From Thermodesulfobacteriota bacterium (GTDB lineage Bacteria > Desulfobacterota_D > UBA1144 > Nemesobacterales > UBA2774): 64,000 bases of DNA. This document shows, one piece after another, positions 8,426 through 16,629 of this stretch. Made by a program: the position numbers and the translations under genes. The notes beneath the pieces were generated by a model. That model saw only the letters and a list, made by a program, of their open reading frames with translations. It had not been told where the DNA came from and did no database searches. The DNA lies in NCBI GenBank assembly GCA_040754335.1, contig JBFMCV010000004.1, positions 248,001 to 312,000 of the forward strand. The letters run 5' to 3'. Within the stretch, counting starts at the first letter, position 1. Each line of letters starts with the position of its first letter.

Positions 8426-9370
8426 TCATTCACAATGTTGTTCCAGCCACTCCAGCATTTTGCTCACGCTTCCGGTGGCCAGGGCAATGCTCGTATCCGC
8501 TGCGCCGTAATACATGTGGATGATATCACCGCCGGGTTCCATGGTATAACCGCAGGGAAAGACTACGTTGCCTACATCGCCAGCCCGTTCGTACAGTTCT
8601 TGCGGGGCAAAGAACCATTCGTTGCTGCGTTTTAGACATCGCTCCGGTGTATCCAAATCAAACAGCGCCAGCCCAAGCCGGTAAATGCTGCCGCTTGCTG
8701 TCTGACGCACGCCGTGATAAATCACCAGCCAACCCTCTGGGGTTTGTATCGGCGGGGGAGAGAGGCCGATTTTATTCGCATCCCACCACGCGCCGCGGCG
8801 GGCTACGAGCATCAGCTTGTGGTCACCCCAGTGCCGCAGGTCCGGTGAGTAGGATATCCACATGTGTGCGCGTGGAGCGCTGACAGGACGGTGGATCAAA
8901 GCCCAAAGGCCGTTGATACGATGAGGCAGCAGGGCTGCATCCTTATCTTCCGGCGACATGATAAAACCGTAGCGCTCGAAGTGGGAGAAATCTTCTGTGA
9001 ACGCAAGGGCGACGCCCGGGCCGTCGCGTGTGTAGGCAGTATAAACAATTGCATACTTACTCATTTCGGGAACGTATGTAATACGCGGATCCTCAATTCC
9101 CCAAAGCTCTTCGGGAAAGTGCTTGGGATCGGCCAATAATGTAGGCTGGGGATCAATCTGCCAGTTATCGACGCCGTTCGCGGAACGAGCCACACAAAAG
9201 TGGGAATGCCCCCGCCTATCCTCCACACGGCACAAGAGCAGTGTGGTTCCATCCGGTAGCAATGTCGCACCGGGGTTAAACACACTATGGGCTGGATAAG
9301 GCCAATCAGCAGCGGTCAGGATCGGATTTTGTTTGTGACGGTGAAATATTTGAGAGTATTGATTATTCAT
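8426..9370 (-). CDS. GH130-family mannoside phosphorylase-like protein
   Basis: A 314-residue five-bladed beta-propeller glycosidase-related protein. Family GH130 enzymes phosphorolyse beta-mannosides to mannose-1-phosphate. Visible signatures are the N-terminal VFNPGA, the LLCRVEDRRG blade, GIEDPRI with the likely catalytic Asp, and the late YYGAADTSIALATG segment. Two start codons are possible: 9379 (overlapping the upstream stop as ATGA) and 9370. I prefer 9370 because GGAGG is then 10 bp away rather than 1. It is translationally coupled to the glycosyltransferase gene upstream. The exact mannoside is unknown; some GH130 members are hydrolases. Confidence 0.85.
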   Translation of the reverse strand: MNNQYSQIFHRHKQNPILTAADWPYPAHSVFNPGATLLPDGTTLLLCRVEDRRGHSHFCVARSANGVDNWQIDPQPTLLADPKHFPEELWGIEDPRITYVPEMSKYAIVYTAYTRDGPGVALAFTEDFSHFERYGFIMSPEDKDAALLPHRINGLWALIHRPVSAPRAHMWISYSPDLRHWGDHKLMLVARRGAWWDANKIGLSPPPIQTPEGWLVIYHGVRQTASGSIYRLGLALFDLDTPERCLKRSNEWFFAPQELYERAGDVGNVVFPCGYTMEPGGDIIHMYYGAADTSIALATGSVSKMLEWLEQHCE

Positions 9371-9375
9371 TGAGC

Positions 9376-11646
9376 TCATGCCTCCACAGTTAGAATAGTG
9401 CTCTCGGCCAGGCGCAGCTCCAGCAGCGCCTGAAGAAAGGCCAGTGTGGACTCGGCGCCCTGATTCTCGTTCGGACGGTCAGGATGCAAACCGTCCCGGC
9501 AACCTCCCGTGGTCGGGTCATAAACCGAGAGGTTTAAGTCGTTTCGCCCCAGGAACCACTCGAAAGCACGCCGGGCTTCATCACGCCAGCGCTTGTCTCC
9601 TGTGCTCCGGTATGCTTCGAGGCAGGCTGAGACCATGGTCTGCGCCTCCACCGGCTGTTGATCGAAGCGGGCGCGCTCGGAGCCCCGCTTATAAAAGCCG
9701 TTGGATCCAATAGGGACAAAATGACCTCCGGGCGCGGCGGCGCGCTGCATGTCGGCCAGCCAGCTGAGCGACTCTAACCCTACCTCTGTCATGGTGTTAT
9801 TCGGAATCCATTGACCGCACAAGATCATGGCTTGCGGTAGAGCGGCGTTGCAGTATGATAGCTCATCTTCATACCAGCGCCATTCATCAGAGCGGTTATG
9901 TTGATATAAAGCCAGCAATCGCCCTGCCAATTCATCACGGACGTGTCCTGCCCTGCTGTCACCGGAATATCGACGCAGATACTCGTGTATGCCAATGAGC
10001 GTGAAAGCCCATGCTCTTGGGCTAGTCGTCTCGAGAATGGCGGGCAATGCCTGCTCAAACACCAGTCCTGCGATGCTCCGTAGGGCCGCCGTGCTGGACC
10101 TGCCCAATACAGCGGTCAACGCTAATAAAGCACGTCCTTGACTGTCTTCTGAACCGACCTCTTCCAGCCAATGGCGCTGGTAATCCAGGAAGTTGCGAAA
10201 TCGGCCGGTCTCGGAACTGAATGCATATAAGATAAAAGCAAGATAGCGGGAAGCCATTTCCAAGGCATCACTGCTGCCCAGCTCATCCAAGAGGGTTGCA
10301 ATTATGAGAGCGCGGGCGTTGTCGTCGGTTGTGTAGCCTTCGCTGTAATTGGGTACGGTGACAAGGGCATGTTGCAGCATCCCCGTCTCGTCCGTCATGC
10401 GTTCCAAGTGGTCGAGTTTGAGAGGGGGTAATTCAGCTTCTTGGGGTTTTGCTCTAAATCCGGGAGAGACGAAATGCCGGCGCTCGGCTCGGGCTCGTTC
10501 AAAGCTCTCCATGTACAGCTTTGCTACCTGCGGCCATATCATCGCTCTGCCAAACAGATAGGCCCGCTTCCGCATGGCGTGGCGCTCGGATTCGTTGTCG
10601 AGGAGACAGATCACCTCCCGGGCCAGAGCAGCCGGGTCATTGAACGGAACCAGGGAGCCGCGGCCTTCGGCCAGCATCTCCTCCGCATACCAATAGGGTG
10701 TTGAGACCACTGCCTTGCCAGCCCCCAGCGTGTAGGCCAGGGTGCCGGAAACGATCTGCGCTTCGTTGAGATAGGGTGTGATGTAAATGTCCGCCGCGCT
10801 GATGAACTCGATAAGCTCCTCCAGACTGACGAAACGGTTGTAGAAAACCACGTGATCCTCAACTCCAATTTCACGGGCTCGCCTTTGAAGGGACAACCTG
10901 TACGTCTCGCCCTCATGCTGAATCACATGGGGATGTGTTGCGCCAAGGATCATGTACACCACGTTCGGATAGCGTTCCACGATTTCAGGCAGTGCTGCGA
11001 TAACGTTTTCTATTCCTTTGTTCGGCGAGAGCAAGCCGAAACTGAGCAAAACGAGCTTGCCTTCCACGCCAAAAAGGTCTTTGTGGTAACTCGGGTCAAC
11101 AAACGGCAAATCGGGAATTCCGTGAGGGATCAGTTCGATTTTATCCGGCGGCACACCGTAGATCTCCCTGAGAAATTCTGAGCCGCGTTCGCTCATGACG
11201 ACCAGCCGGTCGGACAGGGCGGCAATTTCTTTCAGCACACGGCGCTGATCGGGACTGGGGTCTTGCAAAATGGTATGCAGAGTCGTGACGATGGGCATGC
11301 GTAATTCAGCAAGGAGGGCCAGGATATAACTGCCTGCCTTCCCGCCGAAGATGCCATATTCGAATTGCAGGCACACCATGTCGACATTATTGATATTCAG
11401 GAAGTCGGCGGCGCGGCGGTAAGAGTCAATGTTCTTTTCCGTAAGTTCGAACCGTACGCGGGGCGGGTACGGGTATCCCTTTTCGATGTCGTTGACCGGT
11501 AAAGCAATGCATGTTGTTCCGGTGTATTCGGCGGCGATAGCATCACACAAGTCGGTCGTAAACGTAGCTATGCCGCACTGACGCGGCAGATAATTGCCGA
11601 TGAAGGCAATACGGTTAATAGTAGAATTGGTAGAGAGTTGTTCCAT
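9376..11646 (-). CDS. GT4 glycosyltransferase with C-terminal helical domain
   Basis: A 756-residue protein. Residues about 10-380 form a GT-B glycosyltransferase of the GT4 type (QCGIATFTTDL start loop, PHGIPD, LLSFGLLSPNKGIE, and the nucleotide-sugar E-x7-E-like LGAGKAVVSTPYWYAEE). Residues about 420-750 look like an alpha/alpha helical barrel (TTDDNARALI, GRFRNFLDY, NENQGAESTLAFLQALLEL). The start is placed at 11646, not at the ATG 9 bp earlier, because AGGAG then has normal spacing. It overlaps the GH130 gene by one ATGA. A joint role in making or remodelling a mannoside is inferred from the pair. Confidence 0.85.
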   Translation of the reverse strand: MEQLSTNSTINRIAFIGNYLPRQCGIATFTTDLCDAIAAEYTGTTCIALPVNDIEKGYPYPPRVRFELTEKNIDSYRRAADFLNINNVDMVCLQFEYGIFGGKAGSYILALLAELRMPIVTTLHTILQDPSPDQRRVLKEIAALSDRLVVMSERGSEFLREIYGVPPDKIELIPHGIPDLPFVDPSYHKDLFGVEGKLVLLSFGLLSPNKGIENVIAALPEIVERYPNVVYMILGATHPHVIQHEGETYRLSLQRRAREIGVEDHVVFYNRFVSLEELIEFISAADIYITPYLNEAQIVSGTLAYTLGAGKAVVSTPYWYAEEMLAEGRGSLVPFNDPAALAREVICLLDNESERHAMRKRAYLFGRAMIWPQVAKLYMESFERARAERRHFVSPGFRAKPQEAELPPLKLDHLERMTDETGMLQHALVTVPNYSEGYTTDDNARALIIATLLDELGSSDALEMASRYLAFILYAFSSETGRFRNFLDYQRHWLEEVGSEDSQGRALLALTAVLGRSSTAALRSIAGLVFEQALPAILETTSPRAWAFTLIGIHEYLRRYSGDSRAGHVRDELAGRLLALYQHNRSDEWRWYEDELSYCNAALPQAMILCGQWIPNNTMTEVGLESLSWLADMQRAAAPGGHFVPIGSNGFYKRGSERARFDQQPVEAQTMVSACLEAYRSTGDKRWRDEARRAFEWFLGRNDLNLSVYDPTTGGCRDGLHPDRPNENQGAESTLAFLQALLELRLAESTILTVEA

Positions 11647-11988
11647 AAAAAGCATCTCCTAAATTCGTAATTTGCTGGCCTATTAATGACAAATGTGCGG
11701 GAGCTCGCGTTATTACCTGTGCTTTATGCCGGATAGATTTGGATCGAACAATTTCAGCTTGAAGCCGTAAAATACTATACTTGTTATTGCCCGTTACCCA
11801 AAGACAAATTTAATTACTCAGGATACTTCCACGCAATTCATTTCGGTTAATTAGATATAAAGTTCGAAAGTTAGAGGTGGAACCCGAAACTAAGACGCAG
11901 GCTGGCGTATTCCCTTAATTCGTATCCAAATTGTAAATCATAAAGCACAAATTCGCCGAACGTATTTTTGCAGGGTGTATATTCCAAT
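11647..11988. other. Gene-free stretch inside island
   Basis: 342 bp of AT-rich DNA between the glycosyltransferase start and the next minus-strand gene. It must hold the promoter of the GT4/GH130 operon, but I see no clear -35/-10 pair, terminator, repeat or convincing small gene. Confidence 0.4.
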
Positions 11989-12438
11989 TTATTTTAACTG
12001 CAACTTGGAATATTCATTGACAACACTATTAATTATCATTTCTTTTGTCAATGCGTGTATAAAGTATCCTGCATGTGTTTTAAGTTTTACATTATGTGGT
12101 TTTTGAGTTATTGGATCATAAGTAAAAAGGTGCACCAAAATATTTGTTTCATCAAATAGAACTTTTGCGGTGTAGTTAAACTCTTTGTCGTTATTTCTAT
12201 ATACTATAAATTCCGCATTGGGTAATATGTCTTTATTATCTATTTCGGAGCTTACAACCACGCTTCTGTTGAATTTGCTTATGATATCTCTTAACTCTTG
12301 GAATGCTGGTATTACAACGGTATTGATAAATTCAACTGCCTCTGCCCGGAAATTGCTTAATACTAAATCTGATATATCCCTTTGATCGTCTAAGATTCCT
12401 AATAGTAGTTTTATTTTATCTTGCCATGCTTGAGACAT
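11989..12438 (-). CDS. Hypothetical protein, 149 residues
   Basis: I do not recognise this protein. It is a soluble-looking, helix-rich N-terminal half (DDQRDISDLVLSNFRAEAVE) followed by a likely beta-sheet part (EFIVYRNND, YTAKVLFDETNILVHLF). No signal peptide, membrane segment or catalytic motif is visible. Ribosome site is weak (AGGGG). Base composition is AT-rich with codon use unlike the flanking core genes, consistent with island cargo. Confidence 0.6.
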   Translation of the reverse strand: MSQAWQDKIKLLLGILDDQRDISDLVLSNFRAEAVEFINTVVIPAFQELRDIISKFNRSVVVSSEIDNKDILPNAEFIVYRNNDKEFNYTAKVLFDETNILVHLFTYDPITQKPHNVKLKTHAGYFIHALTKEMIINSVVNEYSKLQLK

Positions 12439-12549
12439 ATTTACCCCTGTCGACTAATTTGTTGCTAAATCCTTTGAGGTTGAGCATCGAATTTTCATTA
12501 AACTGTAGAGACTAAGTTTATGCATCATGTTAAGCTGCAGATGTACCGG

Positions 12550-12828
12550 CTAACTCTTCTTGCTTTCAACAATCAGGTATACCCTGCGGCGGACTGTATG
12601 ATTTAGCGCCAAAAAAACCACTGCACCGCTTATAGCCACGATTAAGCTATATGTATTCAAGCCCTTTACACCATGCATGCCGAATAGTCCAAATAGCCAG
12701 CCGCCGGTCACTGTACCTATAATCACAAGCGGTATATCCGGAATAAACCCTTCTCCTGTTCTGTTGACTATCTTGCTGGCAATGAACCCTGCGGCCAAAC
12801 CCAATATTATCCAAGCTATAATCGACAT
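12550..12828 (-). CDS. GlsB/YeaQ/YmgE-family small membrane protein
   Basis: A 92-residue protein with three hydrophobic segments and the family pattern of the Transgly_assoc group (PF04226): IAWIILGLAAGFIA, a GGWLFGLFG turn, and a third helix. Members are stress-induced inner-membrane proteins of unknown mechanism; the older transglycosylase label is not supported by activity. Unusually it ends with a basic RRRVYLIVESKKS tail. It lies alone in the island. Confidence 0.85.
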   Translation of the reverse strand: MSIIAWIILGLAAGFIASKIVNRTGEGFIPDIPLVIIGTVTGGWLFGLFGMHGVKGLNTYSLIVAISGAVVFLALNHTVRRRVYLIVESKKS

Positions 12829-12987
12829 ATCTGTCTCTCTAGTTCAGTTGGATTTTAATAAATATTATAGCATCTTTAAAATGCCCTGTCAACAATATTC
12901 TAATAAAATTTGCTTGTAATTTGACATTGTCATTTCATATGCATATATTTTATATTAATATAGCTAAGTGTGAAGTGGAGATAGTTG

Positions 12988-13233
12988 ATGACGGGTAAGA
13001 TAAAGTGTCATTTATCAAGAATCCTCGGAGAGCAGCGCATCTCTCAACTTGAGCTTGCCAGAATAAGCGGGCTTTCTACTTACACGATACACAAGTACTA
13101 CCATGAGAATTGGAAAGGAATTGATGAAGCAACCATGGTGAAGTTGTGTAGCGCTCTGAAAGTGCAAGTGGGAGATTTATTCGAGTACGTAGATAATCAC
13201 GATGATTCTCAGGACAAAAAGTTCAAATCCTAG
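12988..13233 (+). CDS. Small Cro/CI-type HTH regulator
   Basis: An 81-residue protein that is almost only a helix-turn-helix domain of the HTH_26/XRE type: QLELARISGLSTYTIHKYY followed by DEATMVKLCSALKVQVGDLFEY. The ATG at 12988 is preferred to the TTG at 12985 because GTGGAG lies 7 bp upstream. Such lone regulators are common in mobile elements and often repress excision or plasmid genes; its target here is unknown. Confidence 0.85.
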   Translation: MTGKIKCHLSRILGEQRISQLELARISGLSTYTIHKYYHENWKGIDEATMVKLCSALKVQVGDLFEYVDNHDDSQDKKFKS

Positions 13234-13340
13234 CTTTCTACACCAAGGATGGTAGGAATTATTTATTACGAGTGGTGATAGAGAGATTAACGTAGCTGTG
13301 TACTGATCGAATTGTCCGAAGAGACAATGGGGAGTGTCTA

Positions 13341-13706
13341 GTGAATAACAACATAGAACAAATATTTTCAACTACGATTGATGCGATATTAAATAATCTT
13401 ATATCTGAATACTCTCAGGATGGTTATTCCGCGGAAAAAGCAACGACCGGGCCGTTTATGAGCCGTAGTAGACCTGTAGGGAGTGGGATTTCTCCTCAAC
13501 GAGAGCCGCCAAAACATAAAAAATCGATTACTGTATCTTCAAGAGAAAAGACGTTTCATATTACGATATTTTATGATGAGATCTCGCAAGATATTATGGT
13601 AGGGTATGTATATCCTAAGAATCTGGAAAACCGATATGCTCGCATAAAGTTGGATCAAATTCAAAATTCGCTTGAGAATGCGATAAGAGGCTGTATTCGA
13701 CTCTGA
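13341..13706 (+). CDS. Hypothetical protein, 121 residues
   Basis: The GTG start is supported by GGGGAG six bases upstream. The product has an N-terminal helical part, a basic Pro/Ser/Lys linker around residues 38-65, then a beta-rich C-terminus (TVSSREKTFHITIFYDE, DIMVGYVYP). I recognise no family. AT-rich codon use matches the neighbouring regulator, 107 bp upstream on the same strand, with which it may be co-expressed. Confidence 0.5.
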   Translation: MNNNIEQIFSTTIDAILNNLISEYSQDGYSAEKATTGPFMSRSRPVGSGISPQREPPKHKKSITVSSREKTFHITIFYDEISQDIMVGYVYPKNLENRYARIKLDQIQNSLENAIRGCIRL

Positions 13707-14043
13707 AAATTCTCAATGTGCATCTGATATCCGGGATACTTACATAGTTTCAAAGAACCACCATAAAATGGGATCGGTTGGATAACGTGAGAAATGTGGC
13801 TATTTGGATTATGGTCGAAGATAAATGGTCGAAGATAAAACGTAAAACAGGAAATACTTATATGGACTTAATGAAAATGATATAAAAAGTTCGTTTTCCT
13901 TACTAAGCATTTTCTAAGAGCCAACCATAATTCTTGTTACTATATGGAATCAATGGAACCAAATGAAATAGATGGAAATCGTTTTTGCAGGGGGATTAGA
14001 AATATTTTAACGATCCAGATTGGTTAGAACTGTCCACTATATA
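13707..14043. other. AT-rich gene-free stretch before tRNA-Ser remnant
   Basis: About 340 bp without a supportable gene. It contains short GAACCAAATG/GAATCAATGG-like near-repeats around 13940-13970, but no clear open frame, promoter or terminator. It may be the decayed end of an inserted element. Confidence 0.35.
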
Positions 14044-14098
14044 GGTCTTGAAAACCGGCGTCCGAAAGGACTTGGGGGTTCGAATCCCTCGCCCTCCG
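14044..14098 (+). pseudogene. 3' fragment of a tRNA-Ser (UGA)
   Basis: From the anticodon loop (GGTCTTGAAAACC, anticodon TGA) through a variable arm (GTCC-GAAA-GGAC), a T-arm with TTCGAAT, and an acceptor 3' strand ending in discriminator G. The 5' half is missing: upstream bases do not form the acceptor or D-arm. This is the footprint of integration into a tRNA-Ser(UGA) gene. The intact tRNA-Ser in the window (43738-43824) has anticodon CGA and is not the source. Confidence 0.8.
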
Positions 14099-14163
14099 CG
14101 ATAGAATTTGACTGCTTATTTGTTGTATTTAATTTATACGAATATGGGGGTAATCGCCTTCTT

Positions 14164-14216
14164 TTCTTTGCCAAAGAATAGCCAAAGAACCAAACGAAAT
14201 TTTTAGTATTCTTTGA
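14164..14216 (+). repeat. Cluster of GCCAAAGAA repeats (arm-site-like)
   Basis: Two tandem copies of GCCAAAGAA at an 11-bp period (14170-14191) with inverted TTCTTTG copies at 14164-14170 and 14210-14216. The tandem pair is nearly the same as the one at 6832-6852 next to tRNA-Phe. Position, about 70 bp from the tRNA end, suggests recombinase arm sites. Confidence 0.5.
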
Positions 14217-14313
14217 ACCAAATGTAATTCCCTGCATTAAATAATCCCCCCTAAATTCAAGGGTTTAAACTAAATTTCTATGTATTCAGGAAGTTAGAGT
14301 TTCGGGTTAAAAC

Positions 14314-14358
14314 GGACTGAAAATCCTCGTGTCGGCGGTTCAATTCCGTCTCCGGGCA
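14314..14358 (+). repeat. attR-type repeat (tRNA-Phe 3' end)
   Basis: A 45-bp exact copy of tRNA-Phe positions 6728-6772, covering the anticodon loop to the discriminator base, with no tRNA 5' half before it. It marks the distal end of the island; core-like DNA resumes afterwards. Confidence 0.9.
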
Positions 14359-14606
14359 TTCTTCCCGGCCCATCACTGTTTCTTTCCCGGAGGGCGGAGC
14401 ACCCCGGCCGGTTATGAATGGGTCTTGCATACGGGAGACACCAGGCACCGCGGTCGCCGGGCCACCCCGAACATTCCCTGATATGCGACGATTATATTTT
14501 ATTCTTGGGCGATTATGTCTTGCCATTTCATACGGTTATAATGTAAAATTAATACTGCCGTAAGAGTAAAAATAAAAAGGATTCCTTTAATCTTTTGGAG
14601 GCAATA

Positions 14607-15023
14607 ATGATGAGATTTGGCGATTACTTGAAGAGCAAAAGGAAGCAAAGAAATATTACCCAGGAGGACCTGGCCCGCTCGCTCAGCGTATCGAGCGTTT
14701 TCATCCACCAGCTCGAGACCGGCAAGGTGGACGCCCCTTCAATCGAGCGCTGTCAGCAGATAGCGGCCATCCTGGATGTAAATATTGAAGAATTATGGAC
14801 TGTTGCGAAGAAAGAGCGCCTCAAGAGATTTATGGAAAAGGAAGAAATAACCGAAGACAGCTTTGAAGTCCTGACGGATGCCGAGAAAGCCCTCATTAAC
14901 CTCTACAGAAGCCTGGATTCGGATATGAGGAGGGACTTCGGCGGCATGATATTCATGCTTCTGAGGCATTCGCAGGACGAAGGCGTGCAGGAGATACTCG
15001 AAGAATTTATCAAGTGCGCATGA
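14607..15023 (+). CDS. XRE-family transcriptional regulator
   Basis: A 138-residue protein with an N-terminal Cro/CI helix-turn-helix (residues 4-60: DYLKSKRKQRNITQEDLARS, VSSVFIHQLETGK) and a C-terminal helical part with a LINLYRSLD segment, the kind of tail seen in self-associating XRE proteins. The start is placed at 14607, with GGAGG 5 bp before; the next codon is also ATG. It overlaps the downstream membrane-protein gene by four bases (ATGA) and heads a three-gene unit just outside the island. Confidence 0.85.
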   Translation: MMRFGDYLKSKRKQRNITQEDLARSLSVSSVFIHQLETGKVDAPSIERCQQIAAILDVNIEELWTVAKKERLKRFMEKEEITEDSFEVLTDAEKALINLYRSLDSDMRRDFGGMIFMLLRHSQDEGVQEILEEFIKCA

Positions 15024-15778
15024 TGAACAAGATATCTATTGTCCTCAAGGCGTTTGGAATAGAGCTTTGTATTCTAGCTTTAATAGGGCTCGTGTTCTTA
15101 TTCCAGTTCAATAAGGCCAAGGGGGAATTTGTAATCAAGACCAGGGCGATATCCGAAACCATCGGAGACCTGGCCAGTGATTTTTATTCGGAAGAAGGTA
15201 AACAGCCGACGAGCGGCGAGTTCTACCATTTTCTCGACAAAAGGCTCGGAAGGAAGAAGCTGTTCAACACATTCGAGATTGCGCCAAAGTTCTTCAGCGT
15301 CGTATTCAAGAAAGACGTGGAGAACAGTCTGGCCTCGGACGGCCTGTTCATGAAGGAGTTTTATCCGGAGGGCGGCTACACTGTCAAGGACAATAACGGG
15401 ATCATATCCGTTTCGGTCCCCTTCTCCACGCAGGCCGAGACCGAGCCTTACGGGATAGTCAAGATCGACTCGGACACTAAGGCTATATTAAAGAAGGTGC
15501 TGGCCGACAACTATCTCCTATATGCGGCCATGTTAATAGTGCTTAATAACCAGGCGTTCATCTTTTACCTTCTGATGAGGAAAAAGAAGGAGATAATATT
15601 CGAAAAGGGGTATCTCAAAGAGCACTCCGTAGGAGCTCTCAAGATAATGCACAAGGTCTTGGGTGATATCATCGACGACCACAAGACGGATTACGAGACC
15701 CCGGATCAGGCCAAGAAGCAGGAATCGGGCAAGAATGTGATTTCAATATCCGAACTGGCGGAAAAAAGAAAACAATGA
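15020..15778 (+). CDS. Membrane protein with extracytoplasmic domain, unknown function
   Basis: A 252-residue protein. An N-terminal membrane helix (about 12-30), an approximately 130-residue extracytoplasmic region, a second helix (about 168-187), and a charged cytoplasmic tail give a sensor-like topology without a kinase, GGDEF or methyl-accepting domain. The start at 15020 overlaps the regulator stop (ATGA); 15023 is also possible. It is coupled to the lipoprotein gene after it. I do not recognise the family; a role in signal sensing with the XRE regulator is inference only. Confidence 0.7.
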   Translation: MMNKISIVLKAFGIELCILALIGLVFLFQFNKAKGEFVIKTRAISETIGDLASDFYSEEGKQPTSGEFYHFLDKRLGRKKLFNTFEIAPKFFSVVFKKDVENSLASDGLFMKEFYPEGGYTVKDNNGIISVSVPFSTQAETEPYGIVKIDSDTKAILKKVLADNYLLYAAMLIVLNNQAFIFYLLMRKKKEIIFEKGYLKEHSVGALKIMHKVLGDIIDDHKTDYETPDQAKKQESGKNVISISELAEKRKQ

Positions 15779-16164
15779 AGAGGATCATCTTCGCTGCTAT
15801 ATTTATCATGTTTGCAGCTGTTCTGGGCTGTGACAGCCCGAACGAGAACGGCGTGGTTCAGCTCGACGGCCCGATCCTCGAAAGTATGGACGCCAATAGC
15901 AACCTTGAATTCAACGGCGCAGTTATAAACACCGGCGGCTCGCCCGTGCGCTCAGTCTACGTCGTCATCGTGCTGAAGGACCAGGATGGCAATATTGTTG
16001 AAGCGAACTCGGTCTCTATATTCGATGAAGACCCTGAAGCACTGCTTTACCCTTCCGAAAGGGCTTTCTTCACCCTTTCGGTCGCTTCGGACCCGAACAG
16101 GGTATTTTCGAAGGAAGTCGAAATCTACTACGAAGACGCTTCGGATTCCCCCCCGTCGTCATAA
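15775..16164 (+). CDS. FxLYD-type lipoprotein
   Basis: A 129-residue exported protein with a signal peptide and lipobox VLGC (C19). The mature part resembles FxLYD/DUF3426-like beta-sandwich domains: LEFNGAVINTGGSPVRSVYV and DQDGNIVEANSV. The start overlaps the previous stop as ATGA. Such domains often sit at the outer face of the envelope; the function is unknown. Confidence 0.75.
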   Translation: MKRIIFAAIFIMFAAVLGCDSPNENGVVQLDGPILESMDANSNLEFNGAVINTGGSPVRSVYVVIVLKDQDGNIVEANSVSIFDEDPEALLYPSERAFFTLSVASDPNRVFSKEVEIYYEDASDSPPSS

Positions 16165-16223
16165 ACCGCCTGCTTTACACTCTATAAATTTTGTGTCTGT
16201 TATTCCCTCTTTCCAAAATAGTA

Positions 16224-16252
16224 TTGACATAGAAGGACTTAAATAGTATTGT
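16224..16252 (+). promoter_or_regulatory. Sigma-70-type promoter for riboswitch-pil transcript
   Basis: TTGACA (16224-16229) and TATTGT (16247-16252) with a 17-bp spacer. The -35 is perfect and the -10 matches four of six. Predicted start near 16259, about 15 bp ahead of the riboswitch aptamer. Confidence 0.7.
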
Positions 16253-16274
16253 TGAAACTGTTGTAGAAGTTTCC

Positions 16275-16362
16275 GACCGATAAAGGCAAACTGTGCGAAA
16301 GCATGGGGCGCAAAGCCTACGGTCTAAGGGTTTACAACCTATGACGGCAGGGTTACCGGAGC
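16275..16362 (+). ncRNA. Cyclic-di-GMP-I (GEMM) riboswitch
   Basis: The aptamer signatures are in order: AAAGGCAAAC, a GCGAAAGC tetraloop hairpin (16295-16302), GGGCGCAAAGCC, then CTAAG and CTATG forming the tetraloop receptor, and GCAGGGTTACCG at the 3' end. The GAAA loop and receptor are the known tertiary contact of this class. It lies 270 bp upstream of pilM and in the same direction. I see no obvious terminator hairpin with a U-tract between aptamer and pilM, so the control mode (termination or longer-range) is unclear. Confidence 0.93.
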
Positions 16363-16629
16363 TGGAAAATATTACCCTTGTACTCGACATATGGCGCACC
16401 TTCCACCCATATTTCATCCTAACCTACTGTAAACATATAATATTAACTCCGATATGAACAATCGCCGCTTCTGGGCGAAGCCGCATATAAAGGTTACTGC
16501 ATTTGTTAAAATTAAGGGTTACAATAGACTATTGGCAATTATTAAAGAGCAGTTTGATATTTTTTAAACTGAGTATTGCAATAACTTCAAAAAGGTGGTT
16601 AAATTAGTAATGTAACATAGGAGGATGAT
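16363..16629 (+). other. Leader between riboswitch and pilM
   Basis: 267 bp of AT-rich untranslated DNA expected to contain the riboswitch expression platform. It includes CGCCGCTTCTGGGCGAAG-like GC-rich bases at 16464-16485 that could form a weak hairpin. No gene is seen. Confidence 0.4.

Noticed and set aside
14037-14237. Minus-strand frame containing an EGFEPP-type peptide
   Set aside because: This peptide is the familiar artefact of reading through the antisense of a tRNA-Ser 3' end; it overlaps the tRNA-Ser fragment and has no ribosome site.
14278-14526. Minus-strand 82-codon frame at the island end
   Set aside because: It is the antisense of the tRNA-Phe 3' repeat plus non-coding flank, with no plausible start.
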